This document shows positions 10,688 through 21,300 of a stretch of 21,474 nucleotides of DNA, piece by piece. This DNA is from Pelargonium cotyledonis. Lineage: Eukaryota; Streptophyta; Magnoliopsida; Geraniales; Geraniaceae. The position numbers and the translations under genes are program-made. The notes below the pieces were generated by a model. It searched no databases, was not told where the DNA came from, and saw only the letters and a list, made by a program, of their open reading frames with translations. Within the stretch, counting starts at the first letter, position 1. The number at the start of each line of letters is the position of its first letter. Location: positions 1 to 21,474 of the forward strand of contig JAYMTA010001157.1 of assembly GCA_036897625.1 (NCBI GenBank), in the 5' to 3' direction.

Positions 10688-10707
10688 AGCTCGAAACTGT
10701 GGTTTCA

Positions 10708-13700
10708 ATGGGCGTTTCTTTTAAGGTCTCGAGAACTGGTACGAGGTTTCGTCCGAAGGCTCTTCCTCTGTCCGAGACCTCCGTCGATGAGGTTTCCGGT
10801 AAGGAAAGCTCGCGAATTGCGCCCAGAAATGAGACCTCAGCAGGAAAGCTCGAGGTAATTTTATGAGCTTCTTCAGCTATCAATTTACGTAGTTATTGGA
10901 ATTTTGGATTTTCATTAGCTCTGACATGTTCTTCTGAGCTTAATTGAGCTGTTTCTTGTTCTTGGATTGATTTATTTGCTTAATTATTTTCTGGGTTTTT
11001 TCTTCTTCCTGCAACTGAGGCACATCTCATTTAGTTGTTTCCAATTTTCCATTAATGGGACCTTGTTCAGTTTCTAAATTTAGTGTTCATTTAAGTATGG
11101 TAACAATCAACATGGCTTTATTTGTTATGTTCTTGAAACTCAACCAAAGATCTATGGTAAGTGGATTCAGTTACAAGAAACTAAAACTGTAGGAACAGAC
11201 CTAAGTTGGAGCGGAAAGAAGCAGCAGGAAAAGAAATGGGTATAATATTGAAGTGGTTTCGCTAAATGATTTATGTAGCCAAACTCAACATTGTTTGGGA
11301 AATGGCATGGTTTGTTGTTGTAACTTGAAACCAATGATCTTAGGGATTGGATGTTAGCTACTTGTATTTGTATTATGTATTTTTCTTTTTAAGTTTCATC
11401 GGTGAATTGTAGTTTGTGCTCAACTTAGTCTCTGAATAAAGTTTATGAGTAATATAAATGAAGACAAAAGCTTCATCCTGGTCGGATGTCTCTTTGATAT
11501 CTTTATTTTCTTACTATAAACTAAGGTAGCTTTAGGATTAAAGTTTTTGGAACAGGAATGAAAATGTGATACTCAATCCAGAGCCATTCTCAGTACCAAA
11601 AAATCATAATCCAAGCAGAAACAATGAAAATCTCATCCTCATTCTTGATTCCCAACAAAAATTCTAGTTCAAACTTTACCTAAAAACCTTTGAACGAGCA
11701 GCAAAGCAAGGTAGTTTTGATTCATAATTTTCTTTTTCACACACTTCCATGTGATAACTTTTCCTATCCTTTGATATAGGGTGGAGGCATTGAGGTGAGA
11801 GATAATGTTGCTAGGGCCTCTGGTTCGTCCAAGTCATCTGAAGGTCTCTTTGCATACTTTTGGTTTGTACTTTTGGTTTTACTGGTCAGCTCTTGTTTTG
11901 TCTGAATCCTGAGATTATTGGGTTTTCCTTGTTTTGACAGAGAATGAAGTCTCTTTTACGTTGAACCTTTTCTCAGATGGATATTCTATTGGGAAGCCCA
12001 CAGAGGTTTGTCGGAATGAATCTTTGTGTGACAGTTTAAAAAAGTGGAAAGAAATTTGATTTTGCTGTACCATATTATGTTATATGCTCTGAGTCAAATG
12101 TTGTTATTATGTTTTCAGAACGGCACTGCACATCAGGTTACGCTTCAAGATGTTCCAAAAGACTTGCATCCATATGATAGAAGATCTGAGACTTTTTTCT
12201 CGGTAAATACGTATTTATTTCATTTTATTCTGTTTCTCAACAAGTGATTTATCTCAGTTATTAAAGACACCATTGCATTTTTAAAATGAATATACTCGAT
12301 TTACTTCACCTGTGATGCAACTTTTTTTTTGTGTGCTTGTTTTTTTAATTCACCAACAAGCTATGAGAAAGCTCTACTAATCGTGTTGTACTCATGGAAC
12401 ATTATTATTTAGGTTCATTCACTACGGTATTTGACCCATGTTTATGTAGATCAGTTGTATCATGCAGTCGGTCATGTGACAAAAATAAATTAAAATATGG
12501 ATAAACAAAATCACTTTATTTTTTGTTCATATATGATATATGGTTCTCGAATCATTTCTCCTCCTAATTTTGTTTTCGTTACTTCTTTCTCTCTCTCTAT
12601 GTACTTGGAGGCTATTGAGTCTGGCCGACTGCCTGGAGATATTCTGGATGATATACCTTGCAAGTTTCTGGATGGGACACTCGTGTGCGAGGTGAGTTAT
12701 CGAACTTCGATATTTCAAATGGTATACAATGTAAATGATGTAATGTAGAAACTAAATCGATAATTCATCTTCACTATAAAAATGTGCTAATCAGATATGT
12801 ATGCTTATATTCATTTGCTTGAATGTTTAAAGCAAGATTGTTGCTTAGTGGATTGGCTTTGGTGGTAAAGGAACGAGGTTGGACTAAGTTTTGGGTTCCG
12901 ATCTATCCTAGCAAAAATGTATACAAAACACGAACCCTCAAAGATTGTTTCTTTCTTGTGCTTATGTTTGGTCTATGCAATAGGGCGAGTCTGAAATTTA
13001 TTATTTATTTGACATCTTTGTTACCCGGGGATATGGGTCACAGTGAGTGTAGTGTAGATGGAGATTGGGAGATTAGATATATTCAAATACAGGACTGGAG
13101 TAATAGTTATCGGATTTCGTGGCACAAGAACTTCAGCTTCAAAATGATTTGGTAAATTGTCGATCGTCACTATTTAGATTTGACTGTGTCGAGATTTTGC
13201 AGGTGCGAGATTACAGGAAATATACAACTGAACAAGGTTCTAATGCACCATCCATGCATGAATCCCCTATTGTTAATAAAATATGCCTTAAGATGTCACT
13301 TGAGAATGTGGTAAAGGATATTCCTCTGATCTCGGATAATTCTTGGACTTACGGTGATCTGATGGTAACTATTAGTCTTCACTTGTGAACATGTCCACCT
13401 CCTGTTGAAATGTGAAAATGGTATCATATATTCTTGTCAACTTTTGACTGTAGGAAGTTGAGTCTAGGATATTGAACGCATTGCAGCCACAGCTTTGTTT
13501 GGATCCTACGCCAAAGTTGGATAGGCTCTCTAATGCCCCGGTTCCTATGAAGGTACTAAATTTCAGCATGATCGTGGCTTCTATATCAAGAGTTGATATA
13601 TTTTAACCTTGCTGATCTTCATTTGCAGCTCAATTTGGCTCAGTGCAGTATGCGGATGAAGAGGTTGAGGCAGACGGCAGAAGTTATGGTCACTTCCAAT

Positions 13701-16700
13701 AGTAAGAGTCACGGGAAGAAAATTTACATTGATAGAGTGCCAGAAAGCTCCAACTCTCGACTAGGAGATTCAGGGGTAGTTTCTGGAAACATAATGCCAC
13801 AACATGTCCAGGACAATTTAACTGTTCAAAATCATGGTTCAAGCGGTATGCCAGGCTTAAGGCCCAGAAGCCTTTTGCCAGATTCCTCTGCCCCGGCACT
13901 TCCAATGTCATCCCAGCAACTGAAGTACCACACAGGAGTTGGCAACCAAAGAAGCATACAAGATCATGGGTTAGGGTCGGTTAATGTATCAGGAGCCTCA
14001 CCGGCTAGTCAAGACATGATGATTTCATATGCTGAAAATATGAATTCTAATGCTCACCTTCAGGGAAAGAGAGATAATCCAGATGGGCCATTGTCACCCT
14101 TATCTAGCTTAAATAAGAGATCAAGACTCACACCTTTGGGCGCCGATGGAATTTCACAGCAGCAGATGGGTTCACATATAGACAGTCTACATGGATCAGA
14201 TTTGAATTGGAGGAATACATTATTGCAGCAGCAGCAAGCAATGACTAGAGGAATTCAGTTTGGAAATGCAGGCATTCAAAAATATTCCCAGCAGGTATTA
14301 CACGGGGTTCTGAATCAGGATGCTGCATCAACACCGTTCAGTACCGGACAGCAAGGTTTGAGATTTGTTCCCAAGGAAGAGCAGTTTGATGGTGAAAGTA
14401 AAAATGATATGCAAATGATGGGAGCAGAAATGAACCATTTGGATCCGCAGCAGTCACGGCTCCAGCAAAGGTTACCGCAACATCCATGTATGAGGTCTGG
14501 TTTCTCCCAGAATGCTTGGAATAATCTTGGCCAGCATGTCGACAAGGATTTACGAAAAGAGGACCTTGTCCAAAAGAGGAAGCCAGTGCAAAGTCCTCGG
14601 TTGTCTACTGGGGCATTGGCTCAGTCTCCTCTATCATCAAAATCTGGTGAATTTTCTAGTGGTTCAGTAGCACCTCAATACGGAGCTGTTACAAATTCTA
14701 TGTCACTTGGCTCACAAAAGGACAAAGCAGCAGTCACCTCAGTTCCTGGTGGCACTCAGTCACTGACTTCAAGTGCTAATGATTCCTTGCAACGGCAACA
14801 CCAGGCCCAAGCTGCTGCAAAGCGGAGATCAAATTCCCTTCCCAAGACCCCAGCAATGAGCGGAGTTGGTTCTCCTGTTAGTGTTAGTAATATGAGTGTT
14901 CCCTTAAATGCTAACAGTCCTTCTATTGGGACACCACCTTTGGTTGATCAAACCCTGCTCGAAAAATTCTCAAAGATTGATATGGTGACAATGAGGTAAG
15001 TTCACCATATTATTAGATCAGTGTGTGTAAGGGTGTAAGCGTGTTTTTGCAATCTTTCTTTTTCATGCATCAAGCCTTGTATTAGCCAGCATACAGCTGT
15101 TTATTTAATTAGTTTGTTTGTAAACTTATGCATGTTAAGTTCCGTTTTTTTACAGGCATCAACTCAACTGCAAAAAGAATAAGGTTGATAACTTCCCCGT
15201 CAAGAAACCCAACAACTATCCTGCTCAACAGCTATTAGCTTGCTTGTCCAATATTTCCAATAATGATGATGTCAAAGATGACACGAGACCGCTATCAAAA
15301 TCACTTGTAGGTGGCAGCATGAATGTCTGCAAGAGCCGAATCTTAAACTTTGTACAGCCAGAGCGTGTAGTGCAAGGTCCGTGATACATTGACAGTGAAT
15401 TATATAGTCCTTTAGCATCCCCTTGATCACTTTCATAATATACTTCTGTTTTTATCTCTACAGGAAATATAGTTTCAATTGTTCCTAAAGCACGGACTCG
15501 AATGGTCATGTCAGAAAAGCTAAATGGTACCGTGGTTATGTATTATGGAGATTTAAAAGATGAAGATTTTCTGGATATTGAGGATTATCTTCCTACGCTG
15601 CCCAATAATGTAAGTTTATTGCACATATAGTTTTTATACATATTTACTACCAGGAGAGGATCTATCTCATGAAACGATTAAAGACTGCATCATGGGGTGT
15701 TTTCGGACTTCAGAGTCTAGTTCTTGTACTCTTTGGGAAGCTTTAAGTAGACACTTCTAGTAAGAGCTGGCAAGTTGGTCCCGAACCCGTGGGCACCTGA
15801 ATCCCGACCTACATTTTTTGTGGGTTTGGGCAACATAAAATAGACCCCGATTAGTTTTAGGATGAGGTTTACCATGGGGAAAGTGCGGATAGGGCAACCC
15901 AAAATCTGCATGACCTGTAAGGTTTGGGTTACCAATTTTCAACCCAAACCCACCCGAAACCCGAATTACCAGATCTACTTATTCCTATTCCTAGATATAC
16001 TGGTGTCAATTTTGTTCGCTGAAATCTTGCACCTTCATTTTAACTTGGTTTATCTCTGTAATTATATGTAATCTGTTGTTTAATTTGTTTATTTTGCCGA
16101 CTCCCGTAACAGCACCTGGCGGATTTACTTACAGCACAGTTTTGTCACCTGGTAAGTTTTAAATATCGGGATTCAATTTCAGCAAGTTGTATTGCACTCC
16201 AACAGAAGTATTAACCATATGTGGTTATGCAGATGATTCGTGAAGGATATCTCCTGGAAGATCACATCCAACAAAAACCCATTCGCATTAGTCAAGCTTC
16301 GATTGGTCATTCTAATGTTCCCGGGATGTCTCATAATAATTCAACGGTAGATATGCAACAGCAGTATGCAGAATCTGTTTCAGGCCATCAGTCCAATGAA
16401 GGGCCAAAACCCACTAATAGTGGTAATACATCTCTAAACTCGTCACAGAATCTTCAAGCGAACGTGAGAATGCCGCCTCCTGTAAATTCACAGGCTTTAC
16501 AGATGTCCCCTGGGGTTTCAATGCCTGCAAGGGCACAACAGCTAGACCAACAACAGCAACCATCGCTTCAGCAACAGCAGCAGCAAAACCAACAGTCCTT
16601 GCTTCAACAGCAGCATCCTCAGTTCCAGAGATCGCCTATGATGCTTGCATCGAACCAGCTTTCTCACCTGAACGCTCAGGGTTCGAGTATGCAGTTGGGT

Positions 16701-17852
16701 AATCACATGGTCAACAAGCCGTCCCCGCTCCAACTTCAGCTTTTACAGCAACAGCAGCAACAACAAACACTACCTCAGCAACAACAGCAGCAACAGATGC
16801 AGAGGAAAATGATGATGGGACTAGGAACAGCCGTGGGTATGGGGAACATGGGAAATAACATGATTGGTCTCGGAGGCTTGGGCAATACCATGGGCATGGG
16901 AGGTGTGCGGGGAATGGGAGGAGCAGGTATTAGCTCGCCAATGGGTGGTACTATTTCTGGGATGGGTGGTAGTGTTGGCCAGGCCCCGATGAATCTGAGC
17001 CAGGCTTCAAACTTTAGCAATGTAATAAGTCAGCAACTTCGCTCTGGCGCATTGACTCCTCAACAAGCTACTTCGATGCAATCGAAACTTAGGATGGTGC
17101 AGAACCGAGGAAACATTTTAGGGGCCACTCAGGCCGGATTGGCTGGAATGTCAGGAGCCAGGCAGATGCAGCAACTAGGCTCGACTGGTCTCTCAATGCT
17201 GGGACAGACTCTAAATCGAGCTAACATGAACCCTATGCTGCGCACAATGATGAGTCCTATGGGTCCCCCGAAGCTGATGGCTGGGATGAACCCGTACATG
17301 AACCAACAACAACAGTTACAGCAGCAACAGCAACAGCAGCAACAACAGCAACAACCAGTGCAGCAACAGCAACAACTGCAATTACAGCAGCAGCAGCAAC
17401 AACAACAACAACAATTGCAACTACAACAGCAACAGATGCAACAACAGCAGTTACAGCAGCAACAACCTCAGCAATTACAGCAACACCCTCAGCAGCAGGA
17501 AACCACCTCGCCTTTACAGGCTGTTGTTTCGCCTCCACAGGTGGGTTCACCTCCGACCATGGGAACTCCTCAGCTAAACCCACAACCACAGCAGCTGCAA
17601 CAACAATCAAGCCCTCAGCAGATGAACCAACGCACCCCAATGAGCCCGCAACAGATGAACCAGCGCACCCCATTGAGCCCGCAACAGATGAGTTCAGGAG
17701 CAATCCATGCCACCATGAGTGCTGGTAATCCTGAAACTTGTCCTGCCAGCCCACAGTTAAGCTCTCAAACCCTTGGCTCAGTCGGTAGTATCACAAATTC
17801 CCCTATGGACATGCAGGGAGTGACCAAAAGCAATTCTGTTAGTAATGCTTAG
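10708..17852 (+). CDS. PHL: PHYTOCHROME-DEPENDENT LATE-FLOWERING (PHL), SPT20-like nuclear protein
   Basis: Arabidopsis PHL (At1g72390) is a nuclear protein that promotes flowering by relieving phytochrome B repression and interacts with phyB and CONSTANS. The coding exons are 10708-10854, 11780-11843, 11941-12005, 12119-12202, 12611-12691, 13203-13364, 13454-13552, 13629-14995, 15156-15376, 15464-15609, 16113-16151 and 16233-17852. They total 4095 nt (1364 aa; Arabidopsis about 1325). Residues about 75-260 form the SPT20-like region (FTLNLFSDGYSIG, HPYDRRSETFFSAIESGRLP, LVCEVRDYR). Exon 8 encodes a Ser/Gln-rich linker with basic patches NKRSRL and AKRRSNSLPK, possible nuclear signals. Exons 9-11 carry a second conserved block (residues 690-825). 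The last exon is Gln-rich (about 928-1015 and 1183-1251) around a Gly/Met-rich stretch. SPT20 proteins belong to SAGA-type coactivators; a SAGA role for PHL is inference. Codons close in phase at every join. Confidence 0.95.
11549..11652. mobile_element. Small inverted-repeat MITE-like element (copy 2) in PHL intron 1
   Basis: This segment is related to the element in FLU intron 3, in the opposite plus-strand orientation. Shared pieces include AGAGCCATTCTCA, an ACCAnAAAATCATA core, AAAATCTCAT and the end TTCTTGATTCC. The left end is more decayed (GGAACAGGAATG) than in copy 1. About 104 bp remain. It lies in the 0.9-kb first intron and has no coding capacity. Confidence 0.6.
12836..12930 (+). 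mobile_element. Possible tRNA-derived SINE head in PHL intron 5
   Basis: TTGCTTAGTGG at 12841-12851 resembles an RNA polymerase III A box. GGTTCCGATCT at 12894-12904 resembles a B box. Their order and spacing (53 bases start to start) suit a tRNA-derived plant SINE. The intron is otherwise anonymous, and no tail or target duplication was identified. It is not an intact tRNA gene: I could not fold a cloverleaf. Confidence 0.35.
15720..15980. repeat. CCCGAA-rich dispersed-repeat-like insert in PHL intron 10
   Basis: This half of the 503-bp intron differs in composition from its surroundings. It is richer in C and G and repeats ACCCGAA, AACCCAAACCC and GGTTTGGGT motifs on both strands (for example near 15780, 15895-15910 and 15940-15965). 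Such runs are common in decayed plant transposon remnants. Short open frames across it have no recognisable domain. The family and exact borders are unknown. Confidence 0.4.
16534..16800 (+). repeat. First CAG/CAA tracts in PHL exon 12 (poly-Gln)
   Basis: Interrupted runs of CAG and CAA codons at about 16540-16615 and 16745-16800 code for glutamine stretches of up to about seven residues at roughly 928-1015 of PHL. CAG and CAA are mixed, which makes long slippage less likely than in pure CAG runs. Confidence 0.85.
17305..17512 (+). repeat. Main CAG/CAA tract in PHL exon 12 (poly-Gln)
   Basis: About 70 codons, mostly CAG and CAA with scattered Leu, Met, Pro and Val, encode PHL residues about 1183-1251. 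The longest uninterrupted glutamine run is 12. The region is expected to be intrinsically disordered and prone to length variation between alleles. Slightly downstream, MNQRTPMSPQQ and MNQRTPLSPQQ form a short tandem protein repeat (about 17623-17690). Confidence 0.9.
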
Positions 17853-18460
17853 ACGTTCTTGAGAGCTCTTCTCCCACATCAGTTTGACCCCTTGGAGGCT
17901 TGCCTTCTTACAGACCTACGCGACTGTTCCTAGAATGACATGAATTGACATTATCACTGCTGGCTCGAGGGAAATGCAAATCAGCTGATACGCGGTGAGT
18001 GCAATGTACATTGTAGTTTGTATGGCATTGTAGTTTATTGGGATATGCTTTTTTTTATATTATAAATTATGAGAGTATTAATTTTTCATTTGCACTGTAA
18101 TTGATTCATATATGTCTGCAGTTTTATTTTAAATGTTGCAAATGAAGCACTTACATAGAATAGTTCACAGGTGATTGTGTCATGAGATACACTTCATTTA
18201 TTGTGTAGAAAAAACTAGAAAAAATACCCCTTGAAACTACTAGTTCCTTCCAAGTTTGGTCTCTAAACCGAAAACCAACGTTAACATCCATTTGATAGCG
18301 AAACTAACAGAGCTAACGTTGGTAATCATTTTGGTCGGTTTTAGATAGTTGAAAGACTATTTTAGCATATAACTAGTTTAGAGACCGAATTGGTCAGGTT
18401 CTGATAATTCGGAAGATATTTTGATAGTTTTTTTTCTTTTTTTAATAGGATCATACAAAG
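17853..18460. other. Shared 3' region between convergent PHL and HAOX genes
   Basis: The interval holds two 3' untranslated regions and no recognised gene. On the PHL side an AT-rich stretch at about 18045-18075 may lie near its 3' end; no exact AATAAA is present there. On the HAOX side a variant ATTAAA lies on the minus strand at 18441-18446, very close to the stop codon. A proper AATAAA (plus TTTATT) lies farther away at 18197-18202. The part from 18215 to 18432 contains nested inverted repeats listed separately. Confidence 0.6.
18254..18389. repeat. Nested inverted repeats, possible degraded MITE
   Basis: The outer pair is GTTTGGTCTCTAAAC at 18254-18268 and GTTTAGAGACCGAA from 18376 (13 of 15 paired). 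The inner pair is ACCAACGTTAAC at 18274-18285 and GCTAACGTTGGT at 18312-18323, around a loop of 26 bases. The two pairs are not evenly spaced, so if this was a single hairpin element one arm has gained or lost about 45 bases. Confidence 0.45.
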
Positions 18461-19987
18461 TCAAAGCATTGACTTGGGTCTTTCATGTTCTGTTCTCACA
18501 TGGCTTCTTGTAATGTCCTTCAGATTGGGACAGCCAGAGAGAGCCATAGTGAGCTCAAGTTCACCCTTCAACATTTCCATGATCTTTTTCACTCCGGATT
18601 CGCCCTTTACTGCCAACCCGTAAATTACGGGCCTCCCAACCTGCACCGACACAAAAATTACACGAGTTTTAGGGAAACGACACAAACAAGTCATATAAAT
18701 TTTACCTCGACTGGGAAACTTAAACTAAAAATGACACCAAACTAGTGCTAATACTAGTTCCTGAACTTCAAACACCTTCCATGCTCGATTCTTTTGAGAA
18801 ATGCTAAAAGACAAACTAGGGGTATCAAGCGTTCTCAAACTTCACAAAATATGAGTCCAAACACACTAAAACGAACAAATTGTCAGCTCTAACTTTACGT
18901 TTCAATTTGGAGTCAAAAGAACTTACAAGGACAGCTTGAGCTCCAAGTGCCAATGCCTTGAAAACATCGGTTCCCCTCCGGATCCCACCATCAAGGAGAA
19001 CAGGGACTTTGCCTCTAACAGCATGAACCACCTCTTCCAGAGCAGAAATGGTGGCAGGAGTATAATCTAGCTGGCGAGCTCCATGGTTAGACACAACAAT
19101 CCCAGCAACACCTACTTCCACAGCCTTTATTGCTGCAAGTCATAGCAACAACATGTCAGTACAAGTACACGACACATTTAACACAATAACTATAAAGTTG
19201 TGATAACACGACCCAATACATTCTGCAGGTTAGCTACAACACGTTTGATGCGTTATTAGATTACTTTACAATTATACCCTTAAATGTGCTTGTTGGGCGT
19301 GTCGTGCGTGCAGTTTTCAGGAGGTTAAGATGGTCTTACCATCTTCAGGAGTGAGGATCCCCTTGATAACAATTGGGAGCTTTGTGATTGATTTTAGCCA
19401 TTCAATGTCCTGCAAATGTTTAAGAAAACCAATTATAACATAACAAAGCATTGCTTACATTTTTTTTTTTTTTTTCTCCTTGTTGTAAACATGTTTCAAT
19501 GTATCAAAGTAGTTTGTAGTCAATACCTTCCATGTCAAAGATGGGTCAAATGTTTGGTTGATGAAAGCTTCTAGTTTGGAACTCTCATTCTGCAAAAGTA
19601 TAAGTTTATTGAGGTAAATGTCACTCCCGAGCGAAGAATATTGGTGCAATGGAAAGAAGTTATTGTCCAATGACATCACGCCACAAATTCGATTTAAGTG
19701 AATATTTCTATGAAAAGGGTTGAAAAACAACACTTTCAAGACCCAAACTTGAAAGTCATGAAAACAATCTGATTGCAAAGTAAAGATACATGACCCACAA
19801 CGGTTAAAATTTCGTTCACTATGACGTTCTTGTAAGAAAACAATAGAAATGTACAGTAAACACTCACATCGTCATTTTTAGTAGACAAGAGACCATCAAA
19901 ATTCTTTAACTGAGGTTGGGCCATCCTGCATAACAACCCACACATGATAAAAATCATTAGTTCCAATCCTCGTACTTGCAACCGCGC

Positions 19988-20021
<34 letters not shown>

Positions 20022-21300
20022 CTCGGGCACGAAAGAGTAAGTTCAAGAAATTTTACTTGCTCTTTATGACTGCCTCTCTTCGACCAAATTTTGGGACATC
20101 CGCTGTTAGGACAAGAGCCTTGAATCCATTTCTTTCAGCTCTATGCACTAGTTGTGCTGTTATATCTCGTTTCTTGTACACCTATTTCACATATGAGGTT
20201 GCTCGTTCAAGTCGCGCTAAACAACATTTTGTGTGAAACTGATAGTAAAAAAAACGCACATATACGATTTTTAAACACTATACACGAGTAAGAGCATCGT
20301 ATACTGAATTGTTAGTCATATGATAAAATATGCGCGAGTAACTTTTGCCGCTAAAGAAAAAGATAGTTACATATAATTGGAAAAACCGGATTGCATTGCA
20401 GCTTGAAGCAACCTCCTCTATTGTGCAAGTGGACATCAAGGATAGAACCTACGATAATAGAATGTAGCTTAGCAACCTAAAAAACCGTTTTCATGATTAG
20501 AGATGACTATTTGACATGAAGTCGATGAGAACTCGATGTTTTCACTTCAAATGAAATATAGAACGGGCATGGTATTTTAAAACCTGCCTCATTGTCATTC
20601 CTATCCTGATTCGACTGAGTTATACATTCATACCATAATAGTCTTGCATGATGCTGCTGCTCTGGCTGTAGCAACCTCTCCTGGAAAAATACACAACTCG
20701 AACTAAAATTAAAAGAAAAACTACATTTTCAGGTATATAATTAGGCGTGTTTTTAATGTATTAGATATAATCATCTAGCTGTAGTAGATAAACCCGCAAA
20801 TGATCGTATGATTTACGAAATGTCACATCGTTTACATGAAAAAATACACTCTAAAAAACAATATATTTTCAAATTCCGCCACCCAAGACAAAAGTTTAAA
20901 TGGGTGTTAGGTACCTTCAGGATGAGCCAACTGATGTAGACCAGTTGGAGCAATCAAGATTGGTGCTGAGATGTTGTAACCAAATAAAGAAGTCGACATG
21001 TTTATTTTGCTCACGTCTATAAGTACTCTTGGTCTAAACCTGCACGCACACAAACATAGATGTTTAAGAAAAAGATTGATATATATATATATATAGGATT
21101 AGACATAATTACGGATTTCAAAAAGTTAATTAAATAACACTAAACAAACGCTTTTACGTGATTCTGCGAAAAGCTTTAACATTTTCTCTAAGCGTATGTT
21201 CATCTTCTGCTCCACCAGCGTAATAGTCATAGTACATCTTTGGAATGATTTGCTTGGCTAGTTCTTCAAATTCATTCACATTGACCGGTTCGCTTGCCAT
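18461..21300 (-). CDS. GLO4: Peroxisomal (S)-2-hydroxy-acid oxidase, HAOX/GLO4 type
   Basis: This FMN enzyme oxidises (S)-2-hydroxy acids to 2-oxo acids with release of H2O2 in peroxisomes. The coding exons, in gene order, are 21300-21158, 21039-20915, 20680-20634, 20448-20371, 20181-20057, 19925-19868, 19589-19527, 19409-19340, 19132-18927 and 18640-18461. They sum to 1095 nt (364 aa). Residues matching spinach glycolate oxidase are present: Tyr26 (Tyr24), Tyr131 (129), Asp159 (157), Arg166 (164), Lys229 (230), His253 (254) and Arg256 (257), with [10 protein letters not shown] and DGGIRRGTD. The active-site Trp108 of glycolate oxidase is replaced by Met110, as in the HAOX branch that uses medium- and long-chain hydroxy acids. 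The C-terminus SML is a plant PTS1 signal. The start at 21300 aligns with the family N-terminus; two in-frame upstream ATGs were rejected. HAOX1 versus HAOX2 cannot be separated here. Confidence 0.94.
19460..19475. repeat. Homopolymer T16 (A16 on the gene strand) in HAOX intron 7
   Basis: A run of sixteen T on the plus strand lies inside the intron between the exons at 19527-19589 and 19340-19409. It is a simple-sequence tract and could vary in length. It may be the tail of an old retroposed sequence, but nothing adjacent supports that. Confidence 0.9.
19991..20019. repeat. (AT)n microsatellite in HAOX intron 5
   Basis: A perfect AT dinucleotide run of 29 bases lies in the intron between exons 20181-20057 and 19925-19868. 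It is a likely length polymorphism and can form cruciform or hairpin structure. Confidence 0.95.
21079..21095. repeat. Short (AT)n run in HAOX intron 1
   Basis: A 17-base AT run lies in the first coding-region intron of the HAOX gene. It is a simple-sequence repeat with no other feature. Confidence 0.85.

Larger units (their letters stand above)
9284..10707. promoter_or_regulatory. Intergenic region between divergent FLU and PHL genes
   Basis: The two genes are transcribed away from each other, so this 1.4 kb must hold both promoters. The FLU leader lies near 9284-9400. The PHL leader probably lies in the CT-rich stretch from about 10370 (repeated TTTCCTTCA and TCTCC motifs) to the ATG. Between them the DNA is very AT-rich and contains a hairpin MITE at 9732-9951. 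A stretch at 9475-9520 repeats CGACACA and ACGACACG motifs and may be another old repeat. No protein gene was recognised, and no convincing TATA box can be assigned. Confidence 0.6.

Noticed and set aside
12841-12904. tRNA gene
   Set aside because: Only box-like motifs are present; acceptor and anticodon stems could not be formed.
12497-13155. Open frames crossing PHL introns 4 and 5
   Set aside because: Only the piece 12611-12691 matches the PHL family; the rest is intron bounded by GT and AG, and the phases close without it.
15717-16071. Short open frames in PHL intron 10
   Set aside because: They read through a CCCGAA-rich repeat on both strands and show no recognisable protein.
17257-17754. 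Open frame of 165 aa on the minus strand rich in Val and Ala
   Set aside because: It is the antisense reading of the CAG/CAA tract of PHL exon 12, which always leaves a long open frame; no real protein motif is present.
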